A DNA stretch of 5,535 nt from Deltaproteobacteria bacterium. GTDB lineage: Bacteria; Desulfobacterota; JAENJC01. A program made the translations under genes and the position numbers. The notes below the pieces were generated by a model. That model searched no databases and was not told where the DNA came from. It saw only the letters and a list, made by a program, of their open reading frames with translations. The stretch lies in NCBI GenBank assembly GCA_016844545.1, contig JAENJC010000093.1:1-5535 (forward strand). The letters are read 5' to 3'. Shown one piece after another: positions 1 through 5,314 of the stretch; within the stretch, counting starts at the first letter, position 1; every line of letters begins with the position of its first letter.

Positions 1-1
1 G

Positions 2-718
2 GTCTCTCTGATAAAAGAGGTGCCCCTTACCATATCCCTGAACAATAAGGAGGTTGTGACCCTCCTCTGCCTCGGAGATCATATGAAGGAGCTGGCCATT
101 GGGTTCCTTGGCTCAGAGGGGTTTATAGAAAAGTTCTCAGACATAAAGTCCATAAAGGTGGATGAGGAGAAGGGGAGCGCTGAGGTAGAGACGGTCTACG
201 AGAACCCTCTGGCAGCAGGGCTCTTTGAGAGGAGGACAATAACATCAGGTTGCGGGAAGGGGAGTACGTTTTACAATGTCATGGACGCCTTCAGGTGCAA
301 GAGGATTGAGTCGGATATAAAGATTCGGGCTGCATATCTTAGCGGGCTGATGAAAAGACTCCATGAAAATTCCGAGCTTTACAGGGATACCCACGGAGTC
401 CACAATGCGGCGCTCGCAGATTTGGCAGGTATACTTGTCTTCAGGGAGGACATAGGGAGACATAACGCAGTTGACAAGATTAACGGGTACTCCCTTCTTA
501 ACAATATTAACCTGTCTGACAAGATACTTGTTACAACAGGGAGGGTCTCTTCGGAGATACTTATAAAGGCAGGAAAGATGGGAGTCCCCATAATACTGTC
601 CCGCTCAGTTCCAACAGCCCTGGCAGTATCCATTGCTGAAGAGATCGGGATTACCATAGCAGGGTTCGCCAGAGCTGGAAGCGTCTCCATTTACAGCCAT
701 GGGGAGAGGGTCATATGA
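2..718 (+). CDS. fdhD: FdhD, formate dehydrogenase sulfurtransferase (5' end outside window)
   Basis: FdhD is a cytoplasmic maturation factor that carries sulfur from a cysteine desulfurase to the molybdenum/tungsten bis-pyranopterin cofactor of formate dehydrogenase, without which that enzyme is inactive (family knowledge). The sequence shows the family hallmarks in order: EVPLTI near the left edge, ELAIGFLGSEGFI (about nt 89-127), TSGCGKGS (242-265), GVHNAAL, the signature REDIGRHNAVDK (443-478), TTGRVSSEI, and SRSVPTALA followed by GFARAG at the C-terminus. The frame is open to the window edge and VSLIKE precedes the first conserved block, so the GTG at 20 is internal and the real start lies upstream. 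The visible 238 residues compare with about 277 in E. coli FdhD. Oddity: where E. coli has C-x-x-C, only the first cysteine (nt 251-253) is present and the second is glycine (260-262). The stop overlaps the ATG of a short downstream frame. Identity is secure. Confidence 0.95.
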   Translation, partial: VSLIKEVPLTISLNNKEVVTLLCLGDHMKELAIGFLGSEGFIEKFSDIKSIKVDEEKGSAEVETVYENPLAAGLFERRTITSGCGKGSTFYNVMDAFRCKRIESDIKIRAAYLSGLMKRLHENSELYRDTHGVHNAALADLAGILVFREDIGRHNAVDKINGYSLLNNINLSDKILVTTGRVSSEILIKAGKMGVPIILSRSVPTALAVSIAEEIGITIAGFARAGSVSIYSHGERVI

Positions 719-789
719 AAAAATATATCTTTGAATCCCCAGGAGGGTGGAAAATGGAAAGGGTAAGGATCGAAAGTAATTTTGCTTGA
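715..789 (+). CDS. Very short reading frame overlapping the fdhD stop (24 codons, doubtful)
   Basis: An ATG at 715 overlaps the fdhD stop in the arrangement ATGA, which normally signals translational coupling. The frame stops at 787-789 after 24 codons and starts MKKYIFESPGG. Inside it an AGGAGGG (741-747) sits 6 nt before a second in-frame ATG (754), which would give only 11 residues. No family is recognised. It could be the surviving 5' end of a lost operon partner of fdhD, a small leader peptide, or chance. The rhlE promoter begins at its last codons. Low confidence that it makes a functional product. Confidence 0.2.
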   Translation: MKKYIFESPGGWKMERVRIESNFA

Positions 790-814
790 CCGGTTCCCCA
801 GAAGCTGCTATTAT
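786..814 (+). promoter_or_regulatory. Sigma-70-type promoter for rhlE
   Basis: TTGACC (786-791) and TATTAT (809-814) are separated by exactly 17 nt, close to the sigma-70 consensus. Transcription would start near 820, giving a leader of about 110 nt before the rhlE ATG. A perfect TATAAT also occurs at 827-832 but has no good -35 box at the right distance. The start point is inferred from sequence only. Confidence 0.6.
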
Positions 815-870
815 GTAAACGCCTCATATAATAAAATTAGCTGTTCCTGGAAAAAGACGAAGACAAACGT

Positions 871-899
871 AAGCCCCGGAATAACTCCGGGGCTTTTTT
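871..899 (+). terminator. Rho-independent terminator in the rhlE leader
   Basis: A perfect 10-bp stem, AAGCCCCGGA (871-880) with TCCGGGGCTT (886-895), closes a five-base loop, ATAAC. T-runs follow (896-899, then more after one C). It ends 29 nt before the rhlE ATG and lies downstream of the promoter at 786-814. It could therefore both end readthrough from fdhD and attenuate rhlE. No clear competing antiterminator helix was found by eye in 820-870. Confidence 0.85.
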
Positions 900-928
900 C
901 TTTTGAGACACAAAAAAAGAGGGAGTTT

Positions 929-2272
929 ATGGATTTTAAAGAATTTAATCTCAATGAAAAGGTGGCTGCAGGGGTAGTTGCTGCCGGGTACACAACGCCG
1001 ACTCCTATTCAGGCTCAGGCGATCCCGTCGGTCATGCAGGGGCGGGACGTCATGGGTCTTGCTCAGACCGGAACAGGGAAGACCGCAGCTTTTGCCCTGC
1101 CCATTCTTCACAGGCTGATGCAGGGGAGCCACGGCCACGTCCGTGCCCTAATCGTAGCTCCTACCCGAGAACTCGCGGAGCAGATCCATGTATCCATCGG
1201 TGAGCTTGGAAAGCAGACCCGCCTGAAGAGCGTCACGATCTATGGCGGCGTCAATGTTAATCCTCAGATAGAGAAGCTCAAGAGGGGCGTAGAAATTGTA
1301 GTGGCATGTCCAGGTCGACTCCTGGACCACATTAACCAAAAGACGATAAACCTGTCGCATGTAGAGGTGCTGGTCCTGGACGAGGCAGACCATATGTTCG
1401 ACATGGGCTTTTTACCTGACATCAGGAAGATCCTGGGGCACCTTCCCAGGAAGCGGCAGACCCTTCTCTTTTCGGCCACCATGCCTGAAGAGATTCGGCG
1501 ACTGGCTCACGACGTCCTTACCGATCCGATAACGGTACAGGTCAGCAACACCACTGCGCCTGTCACTGTCACCCACGCCCTTTACCCTGTCGGTGAGCAC
1601 TTAAAGACTCCTTTGCTCCTGAATCTCCTGAAACATACCGACACAGAGTCTGTGCTGATATTCACCCGCACAAAGCACCGCGCCAAACGCCTTGGTGAGC
1701 AGCTTGAAAAGGCCGGATACAAGGCGGCCTCTCTGCAGGGTAATTTGTCCCAGAACCGTCGTCAGGCTGCGCTGGACGGCTTCCGCGACGGCACCTTTCA
1801 GGTACTGGTTGCAACCGACATAGCAGCGCGGGGAATAGACGTATCCCAGATATCCCACGTCATCAACTACGACATACCGAACACCTCCGAGGCATATGTC
1901 CACAGGATCGGGCGGACGGGACGCGCAGCCAAGAGCGGAGACGCCTTTACCCTTGTGACCGGTGAGGATACGGTAATGGTTCGCACCATAGAGCGGGCCC
2001 TTGGTTCCCAGCTTGAGCGCCGTACCGTGCCGGACTTTGATTACCATGTCACCGCACCTAAGAAGGACAGCGAGTTTGCCCGCCCTCCGAGGCAGCCACA
2101 GCAGCGCAGGGGTGAAGGAGGAAAGAAGAGCGTGGCTCTGGGAAGGCCGCCAGCCCCAGCCAGCAAAACCAGGCCAACTTCTTCGGGCAGATCATATCAG
2201 CAATCTGGGAAACCGGCCCACACAACCAATGCTCCGCCGCCACGATTCAAACAACCACGAAACGCCGGGTGA
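929..2272 (+). CDS. rhlE: RhlE-type ATP-dependent DEAD-box RNA helicase
   Basis: This is a cytoplasmic ATP-dependent RNA helicase; RhlE-family proteins unwind short RNA duplexes in ribosome assembly, RNA turnover and cold adaptation (family knowledge). Residues below count from the ATG at 929. Visible are the Q motif (F6, PTPIQ 24-28), motif I AQTGTGKT (45-52), Ia PTRELA (78-83), Ib PGR (128-130), II DEAD (151-154), III SAT (182-184), IV around 243-247, V ATDIAARGIDV (295-305) and VI HRIGRTGR (325-332). A basic, proline/glutamine/arginine-rich tail from about 375 probably binds RNA. At 447 residues it is of normal RhlE length. The ATG at 929 is chosen because AGAGGGAG (918-925) precedes it and the family N-terminus (FxxF/Q motif) begins there. 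The frame is open back to 782, but that part contains the promoter and terminator. Residue 127 is Cys where most relatives have Thr (TPGR). It is transcribed alone, with a terminator after it. Confidence 0.96.
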   Translation: MDFKEFNLNEKVAAGVVAAGYTTPTPIQAQAIPSVMQGRDVMGLAQTGTGKTAAFALPILHRLMQGSHGHVRALIVAPTRELAEQIHVSIGELGKQTRLKSVTIYGGVNVNPQIEKLKRGVEIVVACPGRLLDHINQKTINLSHVEVLVLDEADHMFDMGFLPDIRKILGHLPRKRQTLLFSATMPEEIRRLAHDVLTDPITVQVSNTTAPVTVTHALYPVGEHLKTPLLLNLLKHTDTESVLIFTRTKHRAKRLGEQLEKAGYKAASLQGNLSQNRRQAALDGFRDGTFQVLVATDIAARGIDVSQISHVINYDIPNTSEAYVHRIGRTGRAAKSGDAFTLVTGEDTVMVRTIERALGSQLERRTVPDFDYHVTAPKKDSEFARPPRQPQQRRGEGGKKSVALGRPPAPASKTRPTSSGRSYQQSGKPAHTTNAPPPRFKQPRNAG

Positions 2273-2302
2273 GGAAGTAGTTTCGAGGCGATATAAAATA
2301 GC

Positions 2303-2339
2303 AAAGGGGATAGGCTGATTTTCTGCCTCTCCCCTTTTT
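2303..2339 (+). terminator. Rho-independent terminator after rhlE, possibly bidirectional
   Basis: AAAGGGGA (2303-2310) pairs with TCCCCTTT (2330-2337). After one mismatch, AGGC (2312-2315) pairs with GCCT (2325-2328), leaving a nine-base loop, and the right arm runs into TTTTT (2335-2339). It lies 31 nt after the rhlE stop. On the opposite strand the stem is followed by a broken T-rich stretch, so it could also end transcripts of the convergent kinase gene, whose stop is at 2360. Confidence 0.8.
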
Positions 2340-2359
2340 ACTCTATTCAGGCATGAAAC

Positions 2360-3328
2360 TCATCTTCCATTAAAAGGCCCGAAATAAAAAACTGCACCAT
2401 TCCCAACCCCGCTTTCAGCCCAGACTCTGCCTCCATGACGATGAACGATACGTTTTACTGTTGCAAGCCCCACACCAGTTCCAGGATATTCATCACCGGA
2501 ATGGAGGCGCTCAAAAGGCATAAACAATTTGTCTGCATAAGCCGTGTCGAACCCTACACCATTATCACGGACGTAATAGATTATTGACTCGTCCTTTTCT
2601 TTCAGCATACCGAATTCAATACGTGGTTTAGGCTGCTTTGACGTGTATTTCCAAGCGTTATCTAAAAGATTTTCCATGACTATCCGAAGCAACCTTGCAT
2701 CCCCCCTGGCTTTCACTCCCTTCTCTATAATGACCTCTACATGATTTGTCGGATTCCTTTTGGAAAGCTCAACAGCAACGGTTGAGGCCATCTCGCTTAG
2801 ATCAAGCTCCTCGTGCTGTATCTCCTCCCTGGCTACATGCGACAAAGTAAGCAGAGAGTCAATAATCTGAGACATTCTTTTGGAGGATGAAACTATCCGT
2901 TTAAGAAAATCTGCCCCTTTACTGTCAAGGGCCTCAACATAATTCTCAGCCAAGAGCTGGCTGAACCCTTGAATTACAAAAAGCGGAGAACGGAGGTCGT
3001 GAGATACAGAGTAACTGAAAGACTCTAACTCCACATTAAGCTCTTCAAGCTCCGAAATCCGCCATTCCAATTCCCTGTTGAGTTTAACAACCTCTTCTTC
3101 AGCATATTCTCGCTCTTTTACCTGAGACAGCATCGGTTTAAACAGAAAAAAATAAAGTATGGGGCTGAGCATGACAATAAGAACAGCCGCATCAAAAATG
3201 GCTTCAGCTAATCTGGATGGAAAGGGGGGAAGTAAATAGATTGCAATCATTACAACAAACTCTGAAAGAAAGATTGACAGGGCCATAATAATGAGCAATC
3301 GGAACGGTGATTGATGAATGGAAGGCAT
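2360..3328 (-). CDS. Membrane-bound sensor histidine kinase with minimal input region
   Basis: A two-component sensor kinase that would autophosphorylate on histidine and pass phosphate to a response regulator, which is not in this window. Residues count from the ATG at 3328-3326. There are two hydrophobic segments (about 10-33 and 42-63) joined by a loop of only about eight residues, then a charged coiled-coil-like linker (about 66-105). The HisKA domain has SHDLRSPL with phospho-acceptor His110. The HATPase domain has an N box (ENLLDNAWKY, N220 and N224), G1 DNGVGF (255-260), an F box (PFERLH, 271-276) and G2 GTGVGLA (283-289). The motif FSYSVSHDLRSPL is typical of phytochrome-like and PAS-type kinases, but no GAF, PAS or HAMP domain is visible. 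The chosen start has AGGAGG (3338-3333) 4 nt upstream; an in-frame ATG at 3343 would place that Shine-Dalgarno inside the gene. Function class is certain, signal unknown. Confidence 0.93.
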   Translation of the reverse strand: MPSIHQSPFRLLIIMALSIFLSEFVVMIAIYLLPPFPSRLAEAIFDAAVLIVMLSPILYFFLFKPMLSQVKEREYAEEEVVKLNRELEWRISELEELNVELESFSYSVSHDLRSPLFVIQGFSQLLAENYVEALDSKGADFLKRIVSSSKRMSQIIDSLLTLSHVAREEIQHEELDLSEMASTVAVELSKRNPTNHVEVIIEKGVKARGDARLLRIVMENLLDNAWKYTSKQPKPRIEFGMLKEKDESIIYYVRDNGVGFDTAYADKLFMPFERLHSGDEYPGTGVGLATVKRIVHRHGGRVWAESGVGNGAVFYFGPFNGR

Positions 3329-3340
3329 AAAACCTCCTGA

Positions 3341-3362
3341 CATTTCTTTTAATAAAGAAATG
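3341..3362 (-). promoter_or_regulatory. Inverted repeat in the kinase leader, next to the ribosome binding site
   Basis: CATTTCTTT (3341-3349) and AAAGAAATG (3354-3362) are perfect 9-bp inverted arms around TAAT. On the kinase mRNA this hairpin would end 2 nt before the AGGAGG that drives translation, and it lies downstream of the predicted promoter. It could be an operator for a dimeric repressor or an RNA element modulating ribosome access. The arms are AT-rich and there is no following T-run on the kinase strand, so a terminator role is unlikely. Confidence 0.45.
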
Positions 3363-3388
3363 ATACGATGAAGCTGCTACGATTCGGG

Positions 3389-3418
3389 ATTATATATGTA
3401 AACAGCCAGGTATGGCAA
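3389..3418 (-). promoter_or_regulatory. Sigma-70-type promoter for the histidine kinase gene
   Basis: Read on the minus strand, TTGCCA (3418-3413) and a perfect TATAAT (3394-3389) are 18 nt apart. Transcription would start near 3382 and give a leader of about 54 nt that contains the inverted repeat at 3341-3362 and the AGGAGG ribosome binding site. Confidence 0.55.
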
Positions 3419-3663
3419 CATGAAAATATCTGGATTTTTAAAGCAGCATGGGAATGCCTATCTTTCTTTTTACAATTCAATCTGTAAGCCTGACGCCGGT
3501 CCCTACTGGTCCCGTACCGCTGATCCCCGCTCTGCCCTCATTGACAAACAGCCTTCATTGGTGCTAATATGCTGGCCATGCAAAGAGTTACCTGGGTTCT
3601 TATCCTTACCATACTGTAGTATTTGATCCATGTCTGACGAGCCTCTTGTAAAGCCCCCAATTA
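3419..3663. other. Intergenic stretch without a convincing gene
   Basis: No credible protein gene is seen between the kinase promoter and the REP pair. A 68-codon frame at 3420-3626 lacks a ribosome binding site and any recognisable domain. Two tiny plus-strand frames are present. One is a 13-codon hydrophobic one from the ATG at 3578, starting MQRVTWVLILTIL and stopping at 3617-3619. The other runs from the ATG at 3630, starts MSDEPLVKPPI and continues into the REP element before stopping after 23 codons. These could be remnants of disrupted genes or chance. A strong rightward promoter lies at 3541-3570. Confidence 0.4.
3541..3570 (+). promoter_or_regulatory. Strong extended -10 sigma-70 promoter upstream of the flavoprotein operon
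   Basis: Consensus TTGACA (3541-3546) and TAATAT (3565-3570) are 18 nt apart, with TG-n (3562-3564) before the -10 box as in extended -10 promoters. A start near 3577 would give a leader of about 185 nt to the ATG at 3761, crossing the whole REP pair. It is the best promoter-like match found upstream of the flavoprotein gene, and no plus-strand terminator was noticed between them. Confidence 0.55.
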
Positions 3664-3689
3664 CCCTTCGACAAGCTCAGGGTGAACGG
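3664..3689 (+). repeat. REP-like palindromic element, copy 1
   Basis: CCCT (3664-3667) and AGGG (3679-3682) form a short stem around the loop TCGACAAGCTC, followed by TGAACGG. This resembles the interspersed REP-like repeats that are common in many proteobacterial and related genomes and are often mobilised by REP-associated tyrosine transposases (RAYT). A partner in opposite orientation lies 28 nt downstream. No RAYT gene is in the window. Confidence 0.75.
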
Positions 3690-3717
3690 TGGTCGGATTA
3701 AATCCTTAACTTTTATC

Positions 3718-3744
3718 CTGTTCGTGGTGAGCCTGTCGAACCAC
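3718..3744 (-). repeat. REP-like palindromic element, copy 2 (inverted partner)
   Basis: On the minus strand GTGGT (3744-3740) and ACCAC (3728-3724) form the stem around the loop TCGACAGGCTC, followed by GAACAG. The loop and the GAAC tail match copy 1 almost exactly, while the stem bases differ but still pair. The two copies face each other, as in bacterial interspersed mosaic elements. The element ends 16 nt before the flavoprotein ATG. Confidence 0.75.
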
Positions 3745-3760
3745 AAGAAGTTCTATCACT

Positions 3761-5314
3761 ATGAAAATTACATCTGTTGAAAAAGGGTGCATACCACCCT
3801 GCAACGTTGCCCCAAACTCCCTTAAGGGGGTTCCTCGCGTCCAGACAAATCCATCCCGCTGGCAGGGTGACGGGTGGCAGGGATTTGTTGAAGAGCTGAG
3901 GTCGAAGGACGTTGTAGTGCGGGAGGAGAAGTGGGAGCGCTCCATATTTATTACCGACGCCGGTGGTCTCGCCTTTGGACTTCCTCACGGGGTGGTTCGT
4001 CCCTCATCTTCGGAGGATGTCTCCAAGGTCTTGATAGCTGCCCAGACCCATCGGGTTCCAGTTATCACCCGGGGCGGGGGGCTTTCATCGGAGGGGGAGG
4101 CCATCGCCTTCGGCGGTCTTCTTTTAGACATGACCTCCATGAACAGGGTGCTTGAAGTTGACAGAGAGAAGATGACCGTCCGCACTGAGGCAGGTATCTT
4201 CTGGCACCAACTGGCAGAGGTGTTGAGGCGGGATGGTCTGGATTACCTATCTGCTCCCCTGAATCTGACCTCCACTGTCGGAGGAGTCCTTGGTGTCGGC
4301 GGGATAGATATCAATTCGCCACGCCTGGGTTGCAGCGCAGATCAGGCATTGGCCATAAGGGTTGTGACCCCCACCGGGGAGATAGTTGAATGCTCCGGGT
4401 CAGAGAACACTGACCTCTTTGAAAGGGTCCTTTTGGGTTACGGGCAGTTTGGCGTCATAACCGAAGCGACTATGAAGATACGCCCCTTCACTCACATAAA
4501 GATTAGATACCTTTATTACTCCTCCCTCCGCACAGCCATTGAAGACCTCCAGCTTATAGTGCGGGAGGATGCCTCGGACTACTCCGGGATCCTTACCGTG
4601 ATGGACAGCGCTATCAACCTGCTGGTCGCCTTTGACAGTGATGAGAGGGAAAGGGAGTTTGACGCCAGGTGGAGATCCAGGCTGCGGGGGCATGGTGAGC
4701 TGAGCTTCGGAGTTCGGCTGGCCCTGTATTATGCCTTGCGCCCATGGCGCATAAAGGAGGCACTTTATATAGTTGACAGGCGCATGAAGATGGTTCCCGA
4801 ATTTTTCCGCCCTGAGTTCATGAGGGACGGGAAGATAGAGGACAGGGCAGTGGTCTTCTCAAGGGCTGTATGGAAATTCTGGGGCGGGCGCCAGATGGTG
4901 ATCCCGGACCTTTCGGCCTGCGCGGAGAAGTTTATTGTGGCTGTGGAAAGGGGAAATGCGGTATGTAGGAAGTATTTTAGATACTACACCCTCTACTGCG
5001 TCGGCATAAAGAGGATGGGAGACCTACCCCGTTACGAGATGTCCTGCATGCCTCCGGGTGCTACTGATTTTGCATACGGGTGTGAGTTTGAACCTATGCT
5101 GAAAGACAGGGATTACTCCCGGGACTATCTCCAGTCCTTCAAGAACGAGATATACAATATAGGCGTAGATATGGGCCTCAGCTACTACCGCTTTGGCGGG
5201 ATGATGAAGGGCTATATAAGGCGCATCTTTGGTGATGAAATGGTAGACAGGCACCTGGAGATGAAAAGAAAGGTAGACCCAGCCATGATACTGAACCCGG
5301 ATGTGATATTTTGA
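3761..5314 (+). CDS. FAD-linked oxidoreductase, VAO/PCMH family (GlcD-like flavin subunit)
   Basis: A cytoplasmic flavoprotein of the vanillyl-alcohol-oxidase/PCMH fold, likely oxidising a hydroxyacid, alcohol or similar organic substrate and passing electrons to the iron-sulfur protein encoded next. Of 517 residues, the FAD-binding domain spans about 70-245: HGVVRPSSSEDV (76-87), the pyrophosphate loop RGGGLSSEG (104-112), STVGG (171-175), then GYGQFGVITEA (226-236). The C-terminal half is a substrate/cap region ending KRKVDPAMILNPDVIF, the DP..ILNP ending common in this family. In the loop, Leu108 stands where covalent-FAD relatives such as cytokinin dehydrogenase have His (GHS), so FAD is probably non-covalent. 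ATG 3761 is the only ATG, GTG or TTG after the in-frame stop at 3728-3730 that keeps residues 35-60, but it has no Shine-Dalgarno. Codons 8-24 consist of tandem dyads and may not be original coding sequence. Substrate unknown. Confidence 0.85.
   Translation: MKITSVEKGCIPPCNVAPNSLKGVPRVQTNPSRWQGDGWQGFVEELRSKDVVVREEKWERSIFITDAGGLAFGLPHGVVRPSSSEDVSKVLIAAQTHRVPVITRGGGLSSEGEAIAFGGLLLDMTSMNRVLEVDREKMTVRTEAGIFWHQLAEVLRRDGLDYLSAPLNLTSTVGGVLGVGGIDINSPRLGCSADQALAIRVVTPTGEIVECSGSENTDLFERVLLGYGQFGVITEATMKIRPFTHIKIRYLYYSSLRTAIEDLQLIVREDASDYSGILTVMDSAINLLVAFDSDEREREFDARWRSRLRGHGELSFGVRLALYYALRPWRIKEALYIVDRRMKMVPEFFRPEFMRDGKIEDRAVVFSRAVWKFWGGRQMVIPDLSACAEKFIVAVERGNAVCRKYFRYYTLYCVGIKRMGDLPRYEMSCMPPGATDFAYGCEFEPMLKDRDYSRDYLQSFKNEIYNIGVDMGLSYYRFGGMMKGYIRRIFGDEMVDRHLEMKRKVDPAMILNPDVIF
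3780..3800 (-). terminator. Terminator-like hairpin on the minus strand, inside the flavoprotein 5' end
   Basis: Read on the minus strand, AGGGTG (3800-3795) pairs with CACCCT (3789-3784) around GTATG, and the hairpin runs directly into TTTTT (3784-3780, the first T being the last stem base). It would stop antisense transcription entering from the right. The stem is only 6 bp and overlaps the annotated start of the flavoprotein gene, so it may be fortuitous or part of an inserted element. Confidence 0.35.

Noticed and set aside
20..22. GTG at 20 as the fdhD start
   Set aside because: The frame is open to the window edge, and the conserved EVPLTI block spans this codon, which reads as the valine of that block.
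782..928. N-terminal extension of the rhlE frame by 49 codons
   Set aside because: The stretch contains a promoter and a perfect intrinsic terminator. The ATG at 929 has a ribosome binding site, and the DEAD-box family N-terminus starts there.
1601..2047. 148-codon minus-strand frame antisense to rhlE
   Set aside because: It lies entirely opposite conserved helicase motifs and shows no domain of its own; it is a shadow of the rhlE reading frame.
2001..2318. 105-codon plus-strand frame overlapping the rhlE 3' end
   Set aside because: Out-of-frame reading of the low-complexity basic tail of RhlE; it runs into the terminator stem and has no ribosome binding site.
3341..3343. ATG at 3343 as the kinase start
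   Set aside because: It would place the strong AGGAGG inside the coding sequence and has no ribosome binding site of its own; the ATG at 3328 fits better.
3490..3508. Direct repeat GGTCCC-tact-GGTCCC
   Set aside because: Two copies of a six-base word 10 nt apart in a non-coding stretch; too short to call an operator or iteron without further copies.
3420..3626. 68-codon plus-strand frame in the intergenic region
   Set aside because: No ribosome binding site, no recognisable domain, a composition unlike its neighbours, and the promoter at 3541-3570 lies inside it.
3493..3634. Minus-strand frame starting MDQILQYGKDKNPG (about 42 codons)
   Set aside because: No clear ribosome binding site or family match; its ATG is at 3634-3632 and it ends at a stop within degenerate-looking sequence. 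Possibly a remnant, but unsupported.
4400..4693. 97-codon minus-strand frame within the flavoprotein gene
   Set aside because: Antisense shadow of conserved FAD-domain coding sequence with no independent signals.
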